NCBI RefSeq assembly: GCF_964656455.1
Contig: NC_135717.1
Coordinates: forward strand, 7,717,033-7,781,032
Source: Halichoerus grypus
Lineage: Eukaryota; Chordata; Mammalia; Carnivora; Phocidae
DNA length: 64,000 nt
Direction: 5' to 3'
The notes under the pieces were generated by a model that did no database searches, had not been told where the DNA came from, and was given only the letters and a program-made list of their open reading frames with translations. The number at the start of each line of letters is the position of its first letter. The stretch's first letter is position 1. Position numbers and translations under genes: made by a program. This document shows positions 1 through 11,463 of this stretch, piece after piece.

Positions 1-1640
1 AGCGTCTCTGACTCAGCCTTCATCGGGGGCCAGAGAATGGAATAAGAGGACAAGGAGAGAGAAGGTGACCGAGAGAGTGCCCACAGACAGACCTTTGGTG
101 TGGCAGGATCCGGGGAGCAGAACCACTCTCCTGGATGTTGGTGAGAACAATTTAAAAGACGCAAAAGACCTAGGGTTTGGGCCAAATCTTCCAAGGAAAA
201 TTAAGGTTGAATAAGGGAACAGGGTATTTGGGAGAAACCCACTGCTCTGGAGTCCAACCAACCCGGATTCAAACCAGACCCAGTATTTACCAGAGCGACG
301 CAGGCATGAAGTTTGAGCCCCATGAGCTTGTTTCTGTTTCTGTGAACTAGAACTAGCTTCCTCACCTCATGGGTTGTATTAAGACCTGTGACCCCAGATC
401 AAAAGCTCCCCGCAAGTGTGACCTGCTCCCCCCTTGGTGACCACCCTGGGTCTGGATACCGCAGGCTGGGGTGAGGCCACCAGTTGCTTTCCTCCAAACT
501 TCAACTTCCTGAACTTGAATTTCCCCCCTTGTCGGATTGATCTTTGGTTCTCGGCACCAAGCTTGATCTTGCTGCCACGGGCCACTGAGGGGGATAAATT
601 ACAGGCCCAGAATGTGATCCTGTGGCTAATCAGCCATCAGAACTGTCACCAGCTCTATTAATTACGACAGATTAGAAACATCCGGGTCCCCACCCCAAGC
701 CGACGGCGAGCACCTGCTGAGCACCTGTCCTGCTGTGGATGGTACCATTTCTTGCCCCTAGGCCACAGCCAGGACAGCTCTGGTTCTCATCCTGCAAATG
801 CAGCAGGGGCTCAGTCTCCAGGGGACAGGGGCTGGATGCTACCCCCAGGCAGTCTCACAGGATATCACTGAGCCGAGTGTATCCCCCCACTACCCCCCCC
901 ACGCGCCAGTGTCAGGCTCCCTTGCGCTCCCCTCAGGTGCCTCCTCCCCAATCCCCCCAAGCCAGGCTGGCTTGGCTGTGGAACGAGAGGTATGCAGTGA
1001 AGCAAGACAGGCCCATGCTGAGCCTGGCACGGGGCGGGTGTGGGGCAAAGCAGGCTGGGTGGGGACTGGGTCCCGACCTTCCATCTCTGAGCTGACAACC
1101 GGGATGTCCTGAGTTTGTAACTTTTCTCAAGAACTCTTGCCAAATGCCCATTCCTGCCCCTGGGCAGCGGCCCCTCCTCTAAGGAGGATGACGGGGCGGG
1201 GCGGTGGGGGGGGGAATGCAGGAAGACAAAGGGAGGGAAGGGCGGAGGTTTTAGAGGAACTGAGTGGGGGGCCCCCCTGGTGTGGAAAACTCCACGCGCT
1301 GAGAGGCAGCTGTGTGGGTCAGAGGAGACAGGAGACATAAATCCTGGCCTGTCCCCTCAGCTCTGCCCTTCCCGCCTCCAGTCACTGCTTTCTCCCAGGA
1401 TTCTTGCACCATGCAAAGGCCTTGTCCCCGTCCCCTGTCCCCGTTCTGCCTACCACTGCTCAAGCACACAGCTTTGGAGGAGGGGGAAGGAAGGAAGGGC
1501 GTGGGGTCTGGGCAGCTTGGCGGACAAAGGCAAACCCCACACCAGCCACGGGGGGTTGGAGTAAGAAGGTGAGCAGGAAAGGACCACGGGTGACCCCCAC
1601 CTTGGGGCCCAATGGAGCCCGCCCCTTCCTCAACATGGAC
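1..1640. other. Intergenic, no gene seen
   Basis: GC-rich single-copy-looking DNA beyond the FIS1 3' end. I looked on both strands for claudin-15 coding sequence, expected next by synteny, and found none. Open frames here lack recognisable protein features. Confidence 0.6.
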
Positions 1641-1649
1641 ACAGCAGTT

Positions 1650-1855
1650 CCCAAGCCAAGGCCCAGTTTTATTTACACTCATCCCGGAGCACATGGTTTG
1701 GGGCTACTGGACACGTCTCTGGGGAAAGGAGGCTGAACGCCAGAGGGCAGTGATGGGGTGCAGAAGAAAGAGCAAGGATGGATGGGTCCCCCCTCTTCGA
1801 GTGTCCTCCGTAGGCTCCCACGTATCCCTGGGCAGAGGCGGAGGTGCAGTCTCCT
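1650..1855 (-). terminator. FIS1: FIS1 3' UTR and poly(A) signal
   Basis: A canonical AATAAA lies on the minus strand at 1673-1668, about 185 nt past the FIS1 stop. It is followed at lower coordinates by a GU-rich stretch (complement of about 1631-1655). This predicts cleavage near 1650 and a short 3' UTR. The exact end is inferred. Confidence 0.8.
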
Positions 1856-1953
1856 TCAGGATTTGGACTTGGACACAGCAAGTCCGATGAGTCCAGCCAG
1901 ACCCGCCACGCCCAGGGCCATGCCTCCAACAATGGCCATGCCCACTAGTCCAT
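1856..1953 (-). CDS. FIS1: FIS1 coding exon 5 with membrane anchor and stop
   Basis: 98 nt encoding D121 to S152 and the TGA at 1858-1856. It contains the whole transmembrane anchor (GLVGMAIVGGMALGVAG... ) and the short basic tail SKSKS. Acceptor cccag with AG at 1955-1954. Confidence 0.97.
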
Positions 1954-4900
1954 CTGGGAAAGGGAAAAGGGAGACTGTCAGGAGCCCAGCCCCCACAGGG
2001 ACCCTGCCCACCGTCTTCTTTCTCCCTGCCCGATGCTCCTCGGACGCCAAGGCTTGGAGAAAGAAGGCTTCTGAGGGACTGAGGAGGAATTGCTTGGGGG
2101 GGGGGCGGGTAGGGGGTCATTTAAAGGGAGACCGGAGAGCCCAGGCCTGGGGGAGGGAAGAGGACTTAACCAAAAGCCAAGAGGCGCCCGGGGACGCTGG
2201 GGCCCAGGAGAGTGGGGAGTGGAGGAGGTCAGAGGAGAAGCGTTCACCTTTCTTCATGGCCTTGTCAATGAGCCGTTCCAGTTCCCTGGCCTGGTTGTTC
2301 TGGGGCTCGGTCTGCAGCAGGCCCCGCACGTACTTTAGTGCCTTCTCGTATTCCTGCGCTCAGGGAGAACATCCCACCCACACGCGCGCACGCACACACG
2401 CACGCACGCACACACACACACACACACACACCCTCAGTCTTCCGTCACTCCTCCTGCCCATCAGACGGGCCTTCCCTTCACTGGCCCTGGGGGCTCCTCC
2501 CTCTCCCTCCACCTCCCCTCCTCCTCCCTGACTCCAGCCCCACCCCATGGAGTAGAGTCCACAAACCACCCCAACTGTGTGGGGGTGATAAGCTGGGGGA
2601 GATAACAACACAAGGCTTGGGGCTGCACCCCCACCTGAGGTCACCTTGCTCCCCACACCCTCGGCAGCTGGAATCTCTGTCTCTCATCTTCCCTCAGCCT
2701 GCTATGTATCACCTTGCACCTCTGTCCCCACCAGCACCCCCTGCCTACGGCCCTCCTCGGCCTTCCCGAGGACCAGGGCTCCCCCGTGGCGGGGAAACGA
2801 GAGGGCGCTGCGGCACTGCTGCCTTACCTTGAGCCGGTAGTTCCCCACAGCCAGGTAGAAGACATAATCCCGCTGCTCCTCTTTGCTCCCTTTGGGCAGC
2901 AGCTCTGGGGAGGGTGGAGGAAAGAGGGTGAAAACCGCTTCTCTCCTTTCCTAGTGCTTGTGTCCCAGAGACCCCGTCCACTCTCTGAACCCCTGTATGA
3001 TCCTGGGAGAAAGTCACTGTCCTGTGCTTCCCTTTCAGCTCCGGCCACTCGTGGCTTCCCCGTCAGACCTCCGGGGCAGCACGGACCCAGGCTGCCGGAC
3101 ACCCGGGTGATCAACACCCTGGTCTCCATGCTGCAGTCAGCTCTGGCTCATCTAAGTGAACCGACAGGAAATCAAGGCGCTGGAGAAGCCAGAGGCGCCT
3201 CTCCTCACTTCTAGCACCGCGCGTCCTCACTGCGGTCACTTGCTGCCCAGACTAGTGTTCAAGTAAGTGTGCCCTCTCTCCCCCTTAAAAAAAAAATCAG
3301 CTAGAAGCTCATCTTCTGTGAGCATTCCCTGAGTGACATGACCTGATTCTCTGTTAATTCAGTGACTTCCCAGAGGCTTATGTGCTCGGTTGTATGCTAT
3401 GCAGTAGAATTTGGTAGTTTTGCGGGTGTTTATCAATCTTCCCAAGTGTCTGTTCTGTCTCCTCAACTAGAACTGACAATGCTTAGAGACCCCAACTACA
3501 GCTGTGCCCAGCTGTAGAGGAAACCTGAGAAATCTGAATGAGCCAAGTGGGCAAATGTAGGGTGAAGTTATTTGCATTAGAAAAGACTTTTGTTTTTATA
3601 GATTTACAATGGCCATCCTTCGCTAGTACGCTGTTTGCGTACACATGATTACTTGACCAAGAGAAACGGGTACAGGAGACAGAGAAATTTAAAGGTCAGG
3701 TATTGTGGCCTCTGACAAATGGTGACCCATCCAAAACCAATAGGAAATAGGATTCCAATCAAAACAGCACCATCTGCTCCCAGGTCTGGGGGCCTGTCTC
3801 CTGTACTTCTTCCACACCACCCTCATGGAAGGTTTTCAACAGCTGCTGAATAAGCAACATGGTGGGGGCGAAGAGCGAGGGTCTGGGACACACAGGACAG
3901 AAGCTTCTAGTCCTAATTCAGCCACGAATTCATTAGCTGTGTGACCTCAGACAAGTCACTCTCCTTATGGTCAGGCTACCAGATTGCCAGAGTCCTGCGG
4001 GGACTGCCGTGCTCTGACTCTGTCTGGCTAAACAAGGATGAGGTGGTAATTAGCCAAAAGCACCCTGGGAGAAGCCAGGCTAAGGGGCAGCCCTTTGTCG
4101 CAGCTCTTTACAGAAAAATAACTGCGAGGTGACTATTATAGGCTCCCATGTTGAAAAAGGATCCCAGCACTTGAGATGGAGGGAGTGAACGAGGCCATGG
4201 CAGTAGAGGGCAGATCCGGCTGGCAGCTGGGAAGGGGAGAGCGGGGCAGCCTAGCTCCTCACCCTCCAGCAGGGCGATGCCTTTCCGGATGTCATCGTTG
4301 TACTTGCTTCGCACCAGGCACCAGGCATACTCAAACTGCGTGCTCTTGGACACGGAGCCTGCTGCCTTCTCAGACTGAAATTTCTTTTCAAACTTCTGCC
4401 ATAGGAGAGGAGAGGAGTCATTTAGAAACGAAGGGGCCCGCCATTCTCTAGCAGGACCTGCGTGTCCAATTCCCAGTTAGCCCCATCTTCCCCAGTCTCT
4501 GCCACATTTCCCTCGCGGGTCTTGGCATCCGGCACCCGAGGTTCCGCTAGCTTCATCCCTGGGACCCAGACCCAGGGATTCTGCTTCTTAGCGAGGGGCT
4601 GTCTCCTTGGACGGTAACCCCCGTCCGCTTCCCTCCCCCTAGTGGTACCGAGCGGAGATGCCGCCTGCCGGCGGCTCCAGGCACTGCTCCCGAGGCAGCT
4701 GACCCCGAGTGGCTAAACAGTAAACACGCTGTCAGAACTGCTCAACCACCACCCCCGCAGTCCCTCGTCGGTGGCTGCTTCCCCCAACCAGCCCCACCCT
4801 GTCGGGCCTGGACCTTTTCTTATCTACAAATTAGGAATAAAAACAGTCCTCACAGTGCCCACAATAGCCCACAGAGCTACAAAGATTGAGATATGGCCTG

Positions 4901-5360
4901 CAATGCACTTAGCACCGTTCCGGATTCTGAGTAACATATGAAAGAATCTTCATGGTAGTTGCTATATTTCCCCCCCCCACCATCACTGAAGGAACAATTA
5001 AAAAAAAAAGAAAAAAAGGTGTCCGCACCCTGACCTCCTAACTCCTGCACGCGCCCAGAACCTGTCAGTCTTTCCACGCCAGACTGCAGGCCCCGAGTGT
5101 GGGCGTGGCGGCGCAGAAAACTACAATTCCCATTAGGCTACCGGACAAAGTAGAACCTCTGGGCAGGGGCCGGACGCTGCAGAGGATGCCGGGAGCCGTA
5201 GTTCCGCTTCCCTAGGCAAAACTGATGCTGGGTAGAGGGTCTGGCCCCAACCGGACTCTCCTCGGGACCCGCCCGTCCGAATATTCCCTTTCCCTCCCTC
5301 GAGGCCAGGCCTCACCAGCAGGTCTTCCACAGACACCAGCTCGTTCAGTACGGCCTCCAT
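1856..5360 (-). CDS. FIS1: FIS1, mitochondrial fission 1 protein (complete, 5 coding exons)
   Basis: Coding exons on the minus strand are 5316-5360, 4263-4395, 2828-2904, 2248-2353 and 1856-1953; they join to 459 nt (152 codons plus TGA), the same length as human FIS1, with every intron GT-AG. The protein starts MEAVLNELVSVEDLL, has two TPR-like helical repeats through about residue 120, one hydrophobic segment (about 123-146, rich in G/A/L/V) and ends SKSKS. That is the layout of a tail-anchored outer mitochondrial (and peroxisomal) membrane protein. Known family role: adaptor in mitochondrial and peroxisomal fission and mitophagy, partnering DRP1 and TBC1D15-type factors. The start is fixed by the conserved first exon inside a CpG island. 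No frameshift or stop is seen. Identity is by recognition of the sequence; function comes from the family. Confidence 0.98.
2248..2353 (-). CDS. FIS1: FIS1 coding exon 4
   Basis: 106 nt encoding residues 86-120 (EYEKALKYVRGLLQTEPQNN... to ...DKAMKK) plus the first base of D121. Acceptor AG at 2355-2354; donor GTGAA from 2247. A GT-rich microsatellite lies about 30 nt upstream of this acceptor. Confidence 0.97.
2381..2433. repeat. (CA)n/(CG)-mixed microsatellite in FIS1 intron 3
   Basis: Alternating purine-pyrimidine run mixing cacgcgcgcac and pure CA dinucleotides. On the FIS1 strand it reads as a GT/GC tract ending about 30 nt from the exon 4 acceptor. Confidence 0.95.
2828..2904 (-). CDS. 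FIS1: FIS1 coding exon 3
   Basis: 77 nt encoding the rest of E60 and residues 61-85 (LLPKGSKEEQRDYVFYLAVGNYRLK). Acceptor cccagAG with AG at 2906-2905; donor GTAAG from 2827. Confidence 0.97.
2905..4262 (-). other. FIS1 intron 2 with MIR fragment
   Basis: 1358-nt intron. About 3895-3970 reads like the core of a MIR element (attagctgtgtgacctcaga). The rest has no recognised feature. Confidence 0.6.
4263..4395 (-). CDS. FIS1: FIS1 coding exon 2
   Basis: 133 nt encoding residues 16-59 (KFEKKFQSEKAAG... to ...GIALLE) plus the first base of E60. Acceptor is ggcag at 4400-4396; donor is GTGAG from 4262. Carries the start of the TPR-like fold. Where human has V in GIVLLE this copy has A. Confidence 0.97.
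4396..5315 (-). other. FIS1 intron 1
   Basis: 920-nt intron, partly in the CpG island at its 5' end, with short C-rich and A-rich runs near 4973-5018. No inserted SINE is seen. Confidence 0.7.
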
Positions 5361-5600
5361 GGCCGCCGCCCCTGCAATCCTCACACCTAGGTCGCTACTG
5401 TGCCACCGTCTCCATGGCCTACTGGCAGGGCTGGAGAGCCACTTCCGTCGTCCGGCGGAAGCGGGCCCCTTCCCCATCGCAGAGCCAATCATCTTACATA
5501 GCTGACGCCGAGCCCGCCCCGCTCCGCCGGTGGCGCCCCGCCCCTTCCCCCCTGCGCCGCCAGCGCACAAGTTGGGGCTCTAATGCGCACACTCCGAACG
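5090..5600 (-). promoter_or_regulatory. FIS1: FIS1 CpG-island promoter
   Basis: G+C- and CpG-rich stretch around FIS1 exon 1 with no TATA box. It shows an inverted pair of ETS-type sites (acttccg 5441-5447; cggaag 5456-5461) and a CCAAT box on the plus strand (gccaatc 5484-5490). Two ACTAYRNNNCCCR motifs (plus strand 5120-5132; minus strand 5202-5190) fall downstream of the ATG, in intron 1. The layout is that of a housekeeping promoter; the start site itself cannot be fixed from sequence. Confidence 0.8.
5316..5360 (-). CDS. FIS1: FIS1 coding exon 1
   Basis: Fifteen codons, MEAVLNELVSVEDLL. The ATG is the complement of 5358-5360 and the donor GTGAG begins at 5315. The exon ends in phase 0 and lies inside the CpG island. 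Confidence 0.97.
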
Positions 5601-7970
5601 GTCCCTCTTTCACCCCCCCCACCTGCGGACCTCTCACAGTACAACTCGATGTCCCATGTTCGTCTTCACGAGTGCCCCGCGTGTGCCTTCCTCCACCGAG
5701 GCTGCCTTAATAAGAGTTTGGACCTATGTCTTGGTGGTTAGCCCTTGGGCTGAAAAATTGAAGAAGGAGGATGGTGGAGGACCCGCCATGATCTTAAAAT
5801 TAGGGGGGGACCAGTCTAAATCTACCTCCCCTCTGGCTCCACCCCCTCTAAGTCTAGGAAACCGGAGGCTACGTTACCTTTCGGTGCCTGTAACAAAATC
5901 ATAACTGGTACCAAGGTTTTTAAGGCCTCTGCTGACTTACAAGAGGATTGACAACAGGACCACTTAACCATTCACCCAGAGACTGGGATACATACGAATA
6001 GGGGATACTATGGAAATCTTTAAATGGGAATTTAAAGAAAAGCTGTTACCCCATTACTTGCAGAAAGGGTCCAATCTTTTAATGCTTAGATAAAGCCTCC
6101 TCTGGGTGTGCCTGAGGGGTAAGATCTGCCGTGGGTCATGGGCAGCGAGGAGCTGTCAAAACATGGGAGAGGTAAATGTTCAGTCCTCTGGCACCTGGTC
6201 TGTGCAGTGATGGGACTGGGTAGGTAGTGACTTTCAAATTCTTTTCACCTTGACCCACAGTGCTCCAGTGCACATTACAATGTAAGTTCCATGAGGGCAG
6301 AACCTGGATCTTGTGTCTCTTTGCATCCCCAGCACCTGGCACAAGATCAATGTCCAATAAATATTTGTTGAATAGACATGAAATAAAGCGAACAATAGTA
6401 AAGAGGGCAGTGCAAATGCAGGGATTATCATCCAAAAACCTTTCATGTTTGCAAAGCCCCTTTAATTTTTTATTTTTTTTAATTCTCAGAATAGCCTTGT
6501 GAGTCAGGTAGGCAAGAGATAGTCTTCTCTACTTAGCTCCAACAGCTGAAATGACTTTGATAGGGGGAGTCTGTTAAAGAATAAAGAGGAGAGGATAGGA
6601 CAAGTTCCTAAGTACATTCTAGCTATTCATCTTGAAACAATTCAGGCCTAAATTTGTAATTTTTTGCTGGTTTACAATAGAGGACCTCCCTTAAGCAGCA
6701 GGATGAACTAGGGAGGAACAACTCAGGTTAATTTAAAGCCTAGAAGGCAAAGCAAAGCAATCCTGGGAAACCATTTGTTTCAAGTACAGCAGGAAAATTT
6801 AAAACGAAGGTAGTACAGTAGGAAAATTAAAAATGAAACCCCGCAAACTACCACGAGTGCTGCTGAAATTGTAATACTGGTTTCACCGTCTTAGCTAGCA
6901 GCCAGTATTTTTAATTCACGCCATTTGTCAGTTTGTAATTATACACTTGTGTGATAACTTGATGAATGCCACCCTCTCATACGAGACTGGAAGCTACATG
7001 AGAGCAGGGTCTGTGCTATATTGCTCATATTATGCCCCTAGAGCCCAGCTCAGGACCTACCACCAGTAGATACTCATATAATTTATAACTGTTGCATAAA
7101 GAGATATTGTTGTTGCTATTATTAACTTTTTGGAAAGCAGTGAGGGAAAATGAGTAAGAGCTAAAAGATGCAATATTATCTGACTAGTAATCTCCTGTGG
7201 AAGCATTCAACGAAAGCAAAAAAAAAAAAAAAAAAAAAGGAAAAGCAAGACAGGAAGACATTCATTCCTGCATTATCTGTGGAGGTAAACAAACAACAAA
7301 AGCGCCAGGGAATGGTTTTATTAAATGATGATACGTGAATATAATGAAATAACAAACAACCTTAAAGTCACAGTCATATGGATTCTTTGCATGTGGATTG
7401 TAAGATTCAAAACAAAACAAAAAAGCAGGCACTTCTCAAATTTGGTTCTGTAAATGGGCAGAAAAGAAACTGACATTTTTGGTTGGTGGGACTAAGAACT
7501 AGAACTGGCACTTGTTAGCACATTCTGGGCCCTGGGCCCCTCCCTTGACTACACCGTTAGTTGCGAGCCTGCTCTGGTCTTTTGCCCTACAGCACCTTGT
7601 TGCTGGGCAGCCCGGGAGAAGAGCTCGGCAAACACCCCCTAAACAGGGTTCCACTATTTGTGTTCTAGTCTTCGGCGATGCTCACCTCTACCTCCCACTT
7701 TCATTTGCTATCCAATCAGGAAGTCCTATCCATCGCAAACTGACTCATTCATCCACCCAACAAACATTAGTTCTGGGCCTACTGTGTACCAGGCACTCTT
7801 CGGAGTGCTGGGCAAGAGAAATGAACTAAACAGACACAGTCCTTCTCTCATGCAAGTTACCTCAATGGAAGAAACAAGACTCTTAACGAATAAGTGAATG
7901 TCAGGCCACCCCCGTCTCCATTCTGTCACCATACTTCATACATACGTCAGATTTTTTTCCCCCTCTTCCA
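5600..7970. other. Intergenic, mostly unassigned; poly(A) run and old repeat piece
   Basis: AT-rich flank of the FIS1 promoter. A 20-bp A-run lies near 7219-7238. About 7740-7860 (attcatccacccaacaaac...) resembles a common ancient mammalian repeat. No gene is recognised. Confidence 0.5.
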
Positions 7971-7979
7971 AACCCAGCC

Positions 7980-8210
7980 TGGCTGCCAGTTGTATTTTAA
8001 AGGTGCAAATCAGAGCTCCAATGTCCTGCTTAAAAATACCATCTGGGCTACGCAGAACATTGTTTAAATGTCTTCTCACGCCCACGAAGCCCTTCAGGGT
8101 CGCCCCTGCTTACCTTCCCAGCTTCATCTTCAGGCACCCTCAATCCTGCACGGCGAGACGTTTTCCTGGCAGCCGCCTTTCTTCCACCCGGAATGCTCTC
8201 CATTCACCAA
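7980..8210. repeat. L2-like LINE fragment
   Basis: Reads like the reverse complement of an L2 3' region (tgtcctgcttaaaaatacc... agcccttcagggtcgcccc... ttccacccggaatgctctcc). Diverged; assigned by memory of the consensus. Confidence 0.45.
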
Positions 8211-8439
8211 ACACCGGAGCGCCTACAGGGCAGGCGACTGCCAGCCCCGGGGGCCGTTCCCCCTCCGGGACAGATTCCTTCGATCCGGCCCCCGCGCCTC
8301 CAGCTCCTCGGCGGTACAGAGTTGATCACCCAGTCCTGCAGCCCTTGACGTGGACAGGGACTGGGTCTCATTCATCTCTCTGCCAAAGGCCAGGAGTCCA
8401 AGCATCGTTTGTGGTGTGAATGAAAGAGTAACGACGGGA

Positions 8440-8850
8440 GCTGCACAGACGACTCTAGGTGCGGAGACGTCTGCACTTCCGGGTGCTGGTTACGTTGGCA
8501 CCCGAGGAAGCGAGGAGTCGGGGGGTCTCCTCCCGGGCTGCTCTAGGAAGAGGGCTCGGTGGTCCGGAGGACCCGGGGGAGCCGCCGGCGCGGTGCGGGG
8601 GAGGAGAGCGCCGCGTGGGTGTCGCGCGGTAGCCGCCTCCTCGGGGAGGCGGGGCCGAGCGGACACCGGGGCGGGGCGCGGGGGGGCGGTCAGGGGGAAC
8701 TCCGATGGCCAATTAACGGGCTGAGCTCGGAGAGAGGGGCGGGGCGCGGCGCGACTTGGAGGCGGAGCGGGCGGCGCCGAGGCCTGGGAGTCTCCAATTT
8801 CATCTCCCCGCCCCTCCTCCCCGCCTCTGTAACTCTGGGGTGACGGAAGT
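8440..8850. promoter_or_regulatory. Orphan CpG island
   Basis: Very CpG-dense block with several GC boxes (ggggcggggc near 8668 and 8738) and no recognised first exon. It is neither the FIS1 nor the IFT22 promoter. It sits 2.6 kb upstream of a KRAB-A exon on the plus strand, so a KRAB zinc-finger gene promoter is plausible. Activity and direction cannot be read from sequence. Confidence 0.6.
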
Positions 8851-8964
8851 GCTCCCTGCTCACTCTTGCCCCAGAGACGCTCTCTGTAAATTAAAATTTA
8901 AAATTACGTGTTGTCCCCTTTAGAGTCTGTCTCGGTACAAAAGTGTGTGATGGGTACACACAAA

Positions 8965-9110
8965 CAAGGTGCACACGAAATCACCTGGAATCGTTAAAAA
9001 TGCAGAGTCTGATTCAGTAGGGCTAGGGTGAAGCCGGAGAGGTTTCATTTCTAAGAAGCTCCCAGAGGATGCTGATGCTGTGCGTTCTCTAAGACGCTTT
9101 CAGGAGCAAA
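8965..9110 (+). mobile_element. MER5-like hAT element fragment
   Basis: Matches the MER5 body (aatcacctggaatcgttaaa, tctgattcagtagggctagg, atgctgatgctg). Short and diverged. Confidence 0.55.
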
Positions 9111-9119
9111 GGTGTGAAA

Positions 9120-9305
9120 GTGCAGTCCCAGAACCGGCAGCATAGGCATCCCCTGGGAATTGTTTGGAAGTGCAGATCACTGGACCCCCACTCCTAAACC
9201 TGCTGAATCAGAAAGTCTGAGGGGGGCGGGGGGGGGGGAATGCAGGCAGTCCGTGTTTCTACAAGCCCAATGGATAATTCTGATGCATGCTGGAATTTGG
9301 GAGCC
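9120..9305 (+). mobile_element. MER5-like hAT element, second copy
   Basis: Another MER5-type sequence directly after the first (cccctgggaattgtttggaa, cctgctgaatcagaaagtct, aattctgatgcatgctgg), with an internal G-run of variable-looking length near 9222-9238. Confidence 0.55.
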
Positions 9306-9539
9306 AGTGGATATTGGAAAAGTCAAACAGCCTCGACTGTCTATAGACTTGTGATCATGGTCAGTTTGCCTTAATCTAGCTAAACTTCAGGTGAAAAATC
9401 AGGATAAAAATACTAATGCCTTCCTAGTGAATCTCTTATAATGAGGAAATGTGAGATGATGAAAGTAAAGAACTTGGCGCACCTAATAAGCATTCTAGAA
9501 AAGTTAAGCTGTCATTACCATTCAAATGGACCGCCAAAG

Positions 9540-10120
9540 GGCGATTCGAGAAGGGGTAACTCACCTGGCCTGAGGTGCTAGGAAAGTCTTCCGGGAAGAA
9601 ACCTGAGTTGACATTTGAACCAGAATCTTGAAGAACAGGAATGCCAGGTGAAGGTGAGAAAAGGCATTCTAGGAACAGGGAGCACCCTAGGTAGTCTCAA
9701 GAAAGGGCCAGGGGTGGGAGGGAAAGTGTTGTGGGAGGACTAGAGGACAGGTGACTGCAGAATAAATCATAGAGACCCTGCAAGCCACGCAGTGATGCTT
9801 ACACTTCATTTTTTAGGTAGAGAAAATACCTTTAAAAGAAGGGCAGGATCTGCTGTATTTATTGTAACTGCAAATCTTGTGACTAGTGTGGAGGCTGTTC
9901 TGAGGGGCAGAGAGACCGGTGTAAAAGAGATGGTGATAGGTCAGGCTAGAATCAGCAAAGATTTAGGCTAAGGCATTGGCCCTGAAAGTAACGGGAAAAC
10001 AATAGAAGGAGGAAAGGTTTCTCTGATAAAATGGACAGAACTTGGTGGCCCAAATGGATATGGAAGACGAGGGAGTGAGAGGACTCCATGACTGCATCCA
10101 GGTTTCTAGCTTGGTGTAAG
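9540..10120. repeat. Ancient interspersed repeat, family not named
   Basis: Resembles a widespread old mammalian repeat (aggcattctaggaacaggga... gcaagccacgcagtgatgct... gcaggatctgctg...) and seems to resume after the SINE at about 10350-10600. I do not name the family. Confidence 0.4.
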
Positions 10121-10133
10121 GGTGAACCATTCT

Positions 10134-10336
10134 GAGGTGCCTGGGTGGCTCAGTCGGTTAAGCGGCCGCCTTCAGTGCAGGTCATGATCCCTGGGCCCTG
10201 GGATTGAGCCCCACATCCGGCTCCCTGCGCAGTGGAGAGCCTGCTTCTCCCTCTTCCTCTGCCTGCTACTCGGCCTACTTGTGCTTTCTCTCTCTCTGTC
10301 AAATAAATAAATAAAATCTTAAAAAAAAGGGGGGGG
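10134..10336 (+). mobile_element. tRNA-Lys CAN SINE
   Basis: tRNA-derived head, CT-rich body, AAATAAATAAAATCTT then A-run and G-run. Flanked by the 13-bp target-site duplication ggtgaaccattct (10121-10133 and 10337-10349). Confidence 0.95.
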
Positions 10337-11172
10337 GGTGAACCATTCTCTAAATACGTAGAAGGAAGAGCATGTAGATAGAGACTGTACAAATAGAAGC
10401 CAGAACTCCAGGGACCAGAAAACCTTTCAGAAGTAGGCAGAAGAAAAAAGAGACAAGGAGCATGAGAAGTGGACCTAGGAGCTGCCAAAAGGAAGTCCAG
10501 GAAGGCTGGTGTCCTGAGAGCCAAGAGAGATTTCAGTCGATACCAGTGGGCAATTATTTTAAAAGTTGCAAAGACGCTAAATAGGACGAGGACCGAAAAT
10601 AGGCCACTAGATTCGACACCGGTTGGTTATTTGTGGTGAGCTTAGAGAGAGTAATTTCACTAGTGCAATAAGGATGGGAAGAGATTTTTTCAAGGATGAG
10701 GCAGGGACAGGGGGAGTAAGCATATGGAAAATAACTTTAAACTATTTTTCTGGTCCACCAAAGTGGAAAAGACAGGGCTCCAATGGTAGTGACCCCAATA
10801 ATATTACCTCTCAATGATGGTGATTATCTGCAAAATCATTCATTTGGGGCGATGAATAATTTCATTTATTTGAGGTACCTCTTGCAAATGACTGAATTTT
10901 GGAGAGCAGTGACACAGACAAAGAGGGTTGTTTCTGTTTTTTTTTTTTTTCAAACAACAGATGAACCTTAAATTAAACTATTTAGGTGTGATTTTCCTGC
11001 TTGTCTATTCTGGGAACAACATCACCTTTGCCATTTGCCACTTTGGTTTTAGAATCTGGTAAAGAGAAGAAGAAGGACAAATCACAAAGAGGCAAGAGAA
11101 TTTCCTAGGTCAGTGAGTTTTCATTCATTTCATTCAGCACTGAATTCAAGCTGCCAAAAGAAGAACCAGAGC

Positions 11173-11374
11173 GGGGCACCTGGGTGGCTCAGTCGTTAAG
11201 CGTCTGCCTTCAGCTCAGGTCGTGATCCCAGGGTCCTGGGATCGAGCCCTGCATTGGGCTCCCTGCTTGCTGGGAAGCCTGCTTCTCCCTCTCCCACTCC
11301 CCACTGCTTGTGTTCCCTCTCTCGCTGTGTCTCTCTCTATCAAATAAGTAAATAAAATCTTTAAAAAAAAAAAA
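11173..11374 (+). mobile_element. tRNA-Lys CAN SINE
   Basis: Full-length element with target-site duplication aagaaccagagc (11161-11172 and 11375-11386), about 90 bp upstream of the KRAB-A exon. Confidence 0.95.
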
Positions 11375-11463
11375 AAGAACCAGAGCATCTTTCACCCCAA
11401 CCTTATACATTGCCCTGGTCCAGCTCTGAGCTACTGGATTACTGACTTTAGGAATTCTTTCAG

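Noticed and set aside
1..1640. Expected CLDN15 5' end
   Set aside because: Synteny predicts claudin-15 on this side, but no claudin coding sequence is visible on either strand; it probably lies outside the window.
1758..2531. 257-codon plus-strand frame across FIS1 exons 4 and 5
   Set aside because: Antisense to proven FIS1 exons and running through a CA microsatellite; no independent support.
10150..10524. tRNA genes at the SINE heads
   Set aside because: The tRNA-like heads lead into CT-rich bodies and A-tails with target-site duplications; they are SINEs, not tRNA genes.
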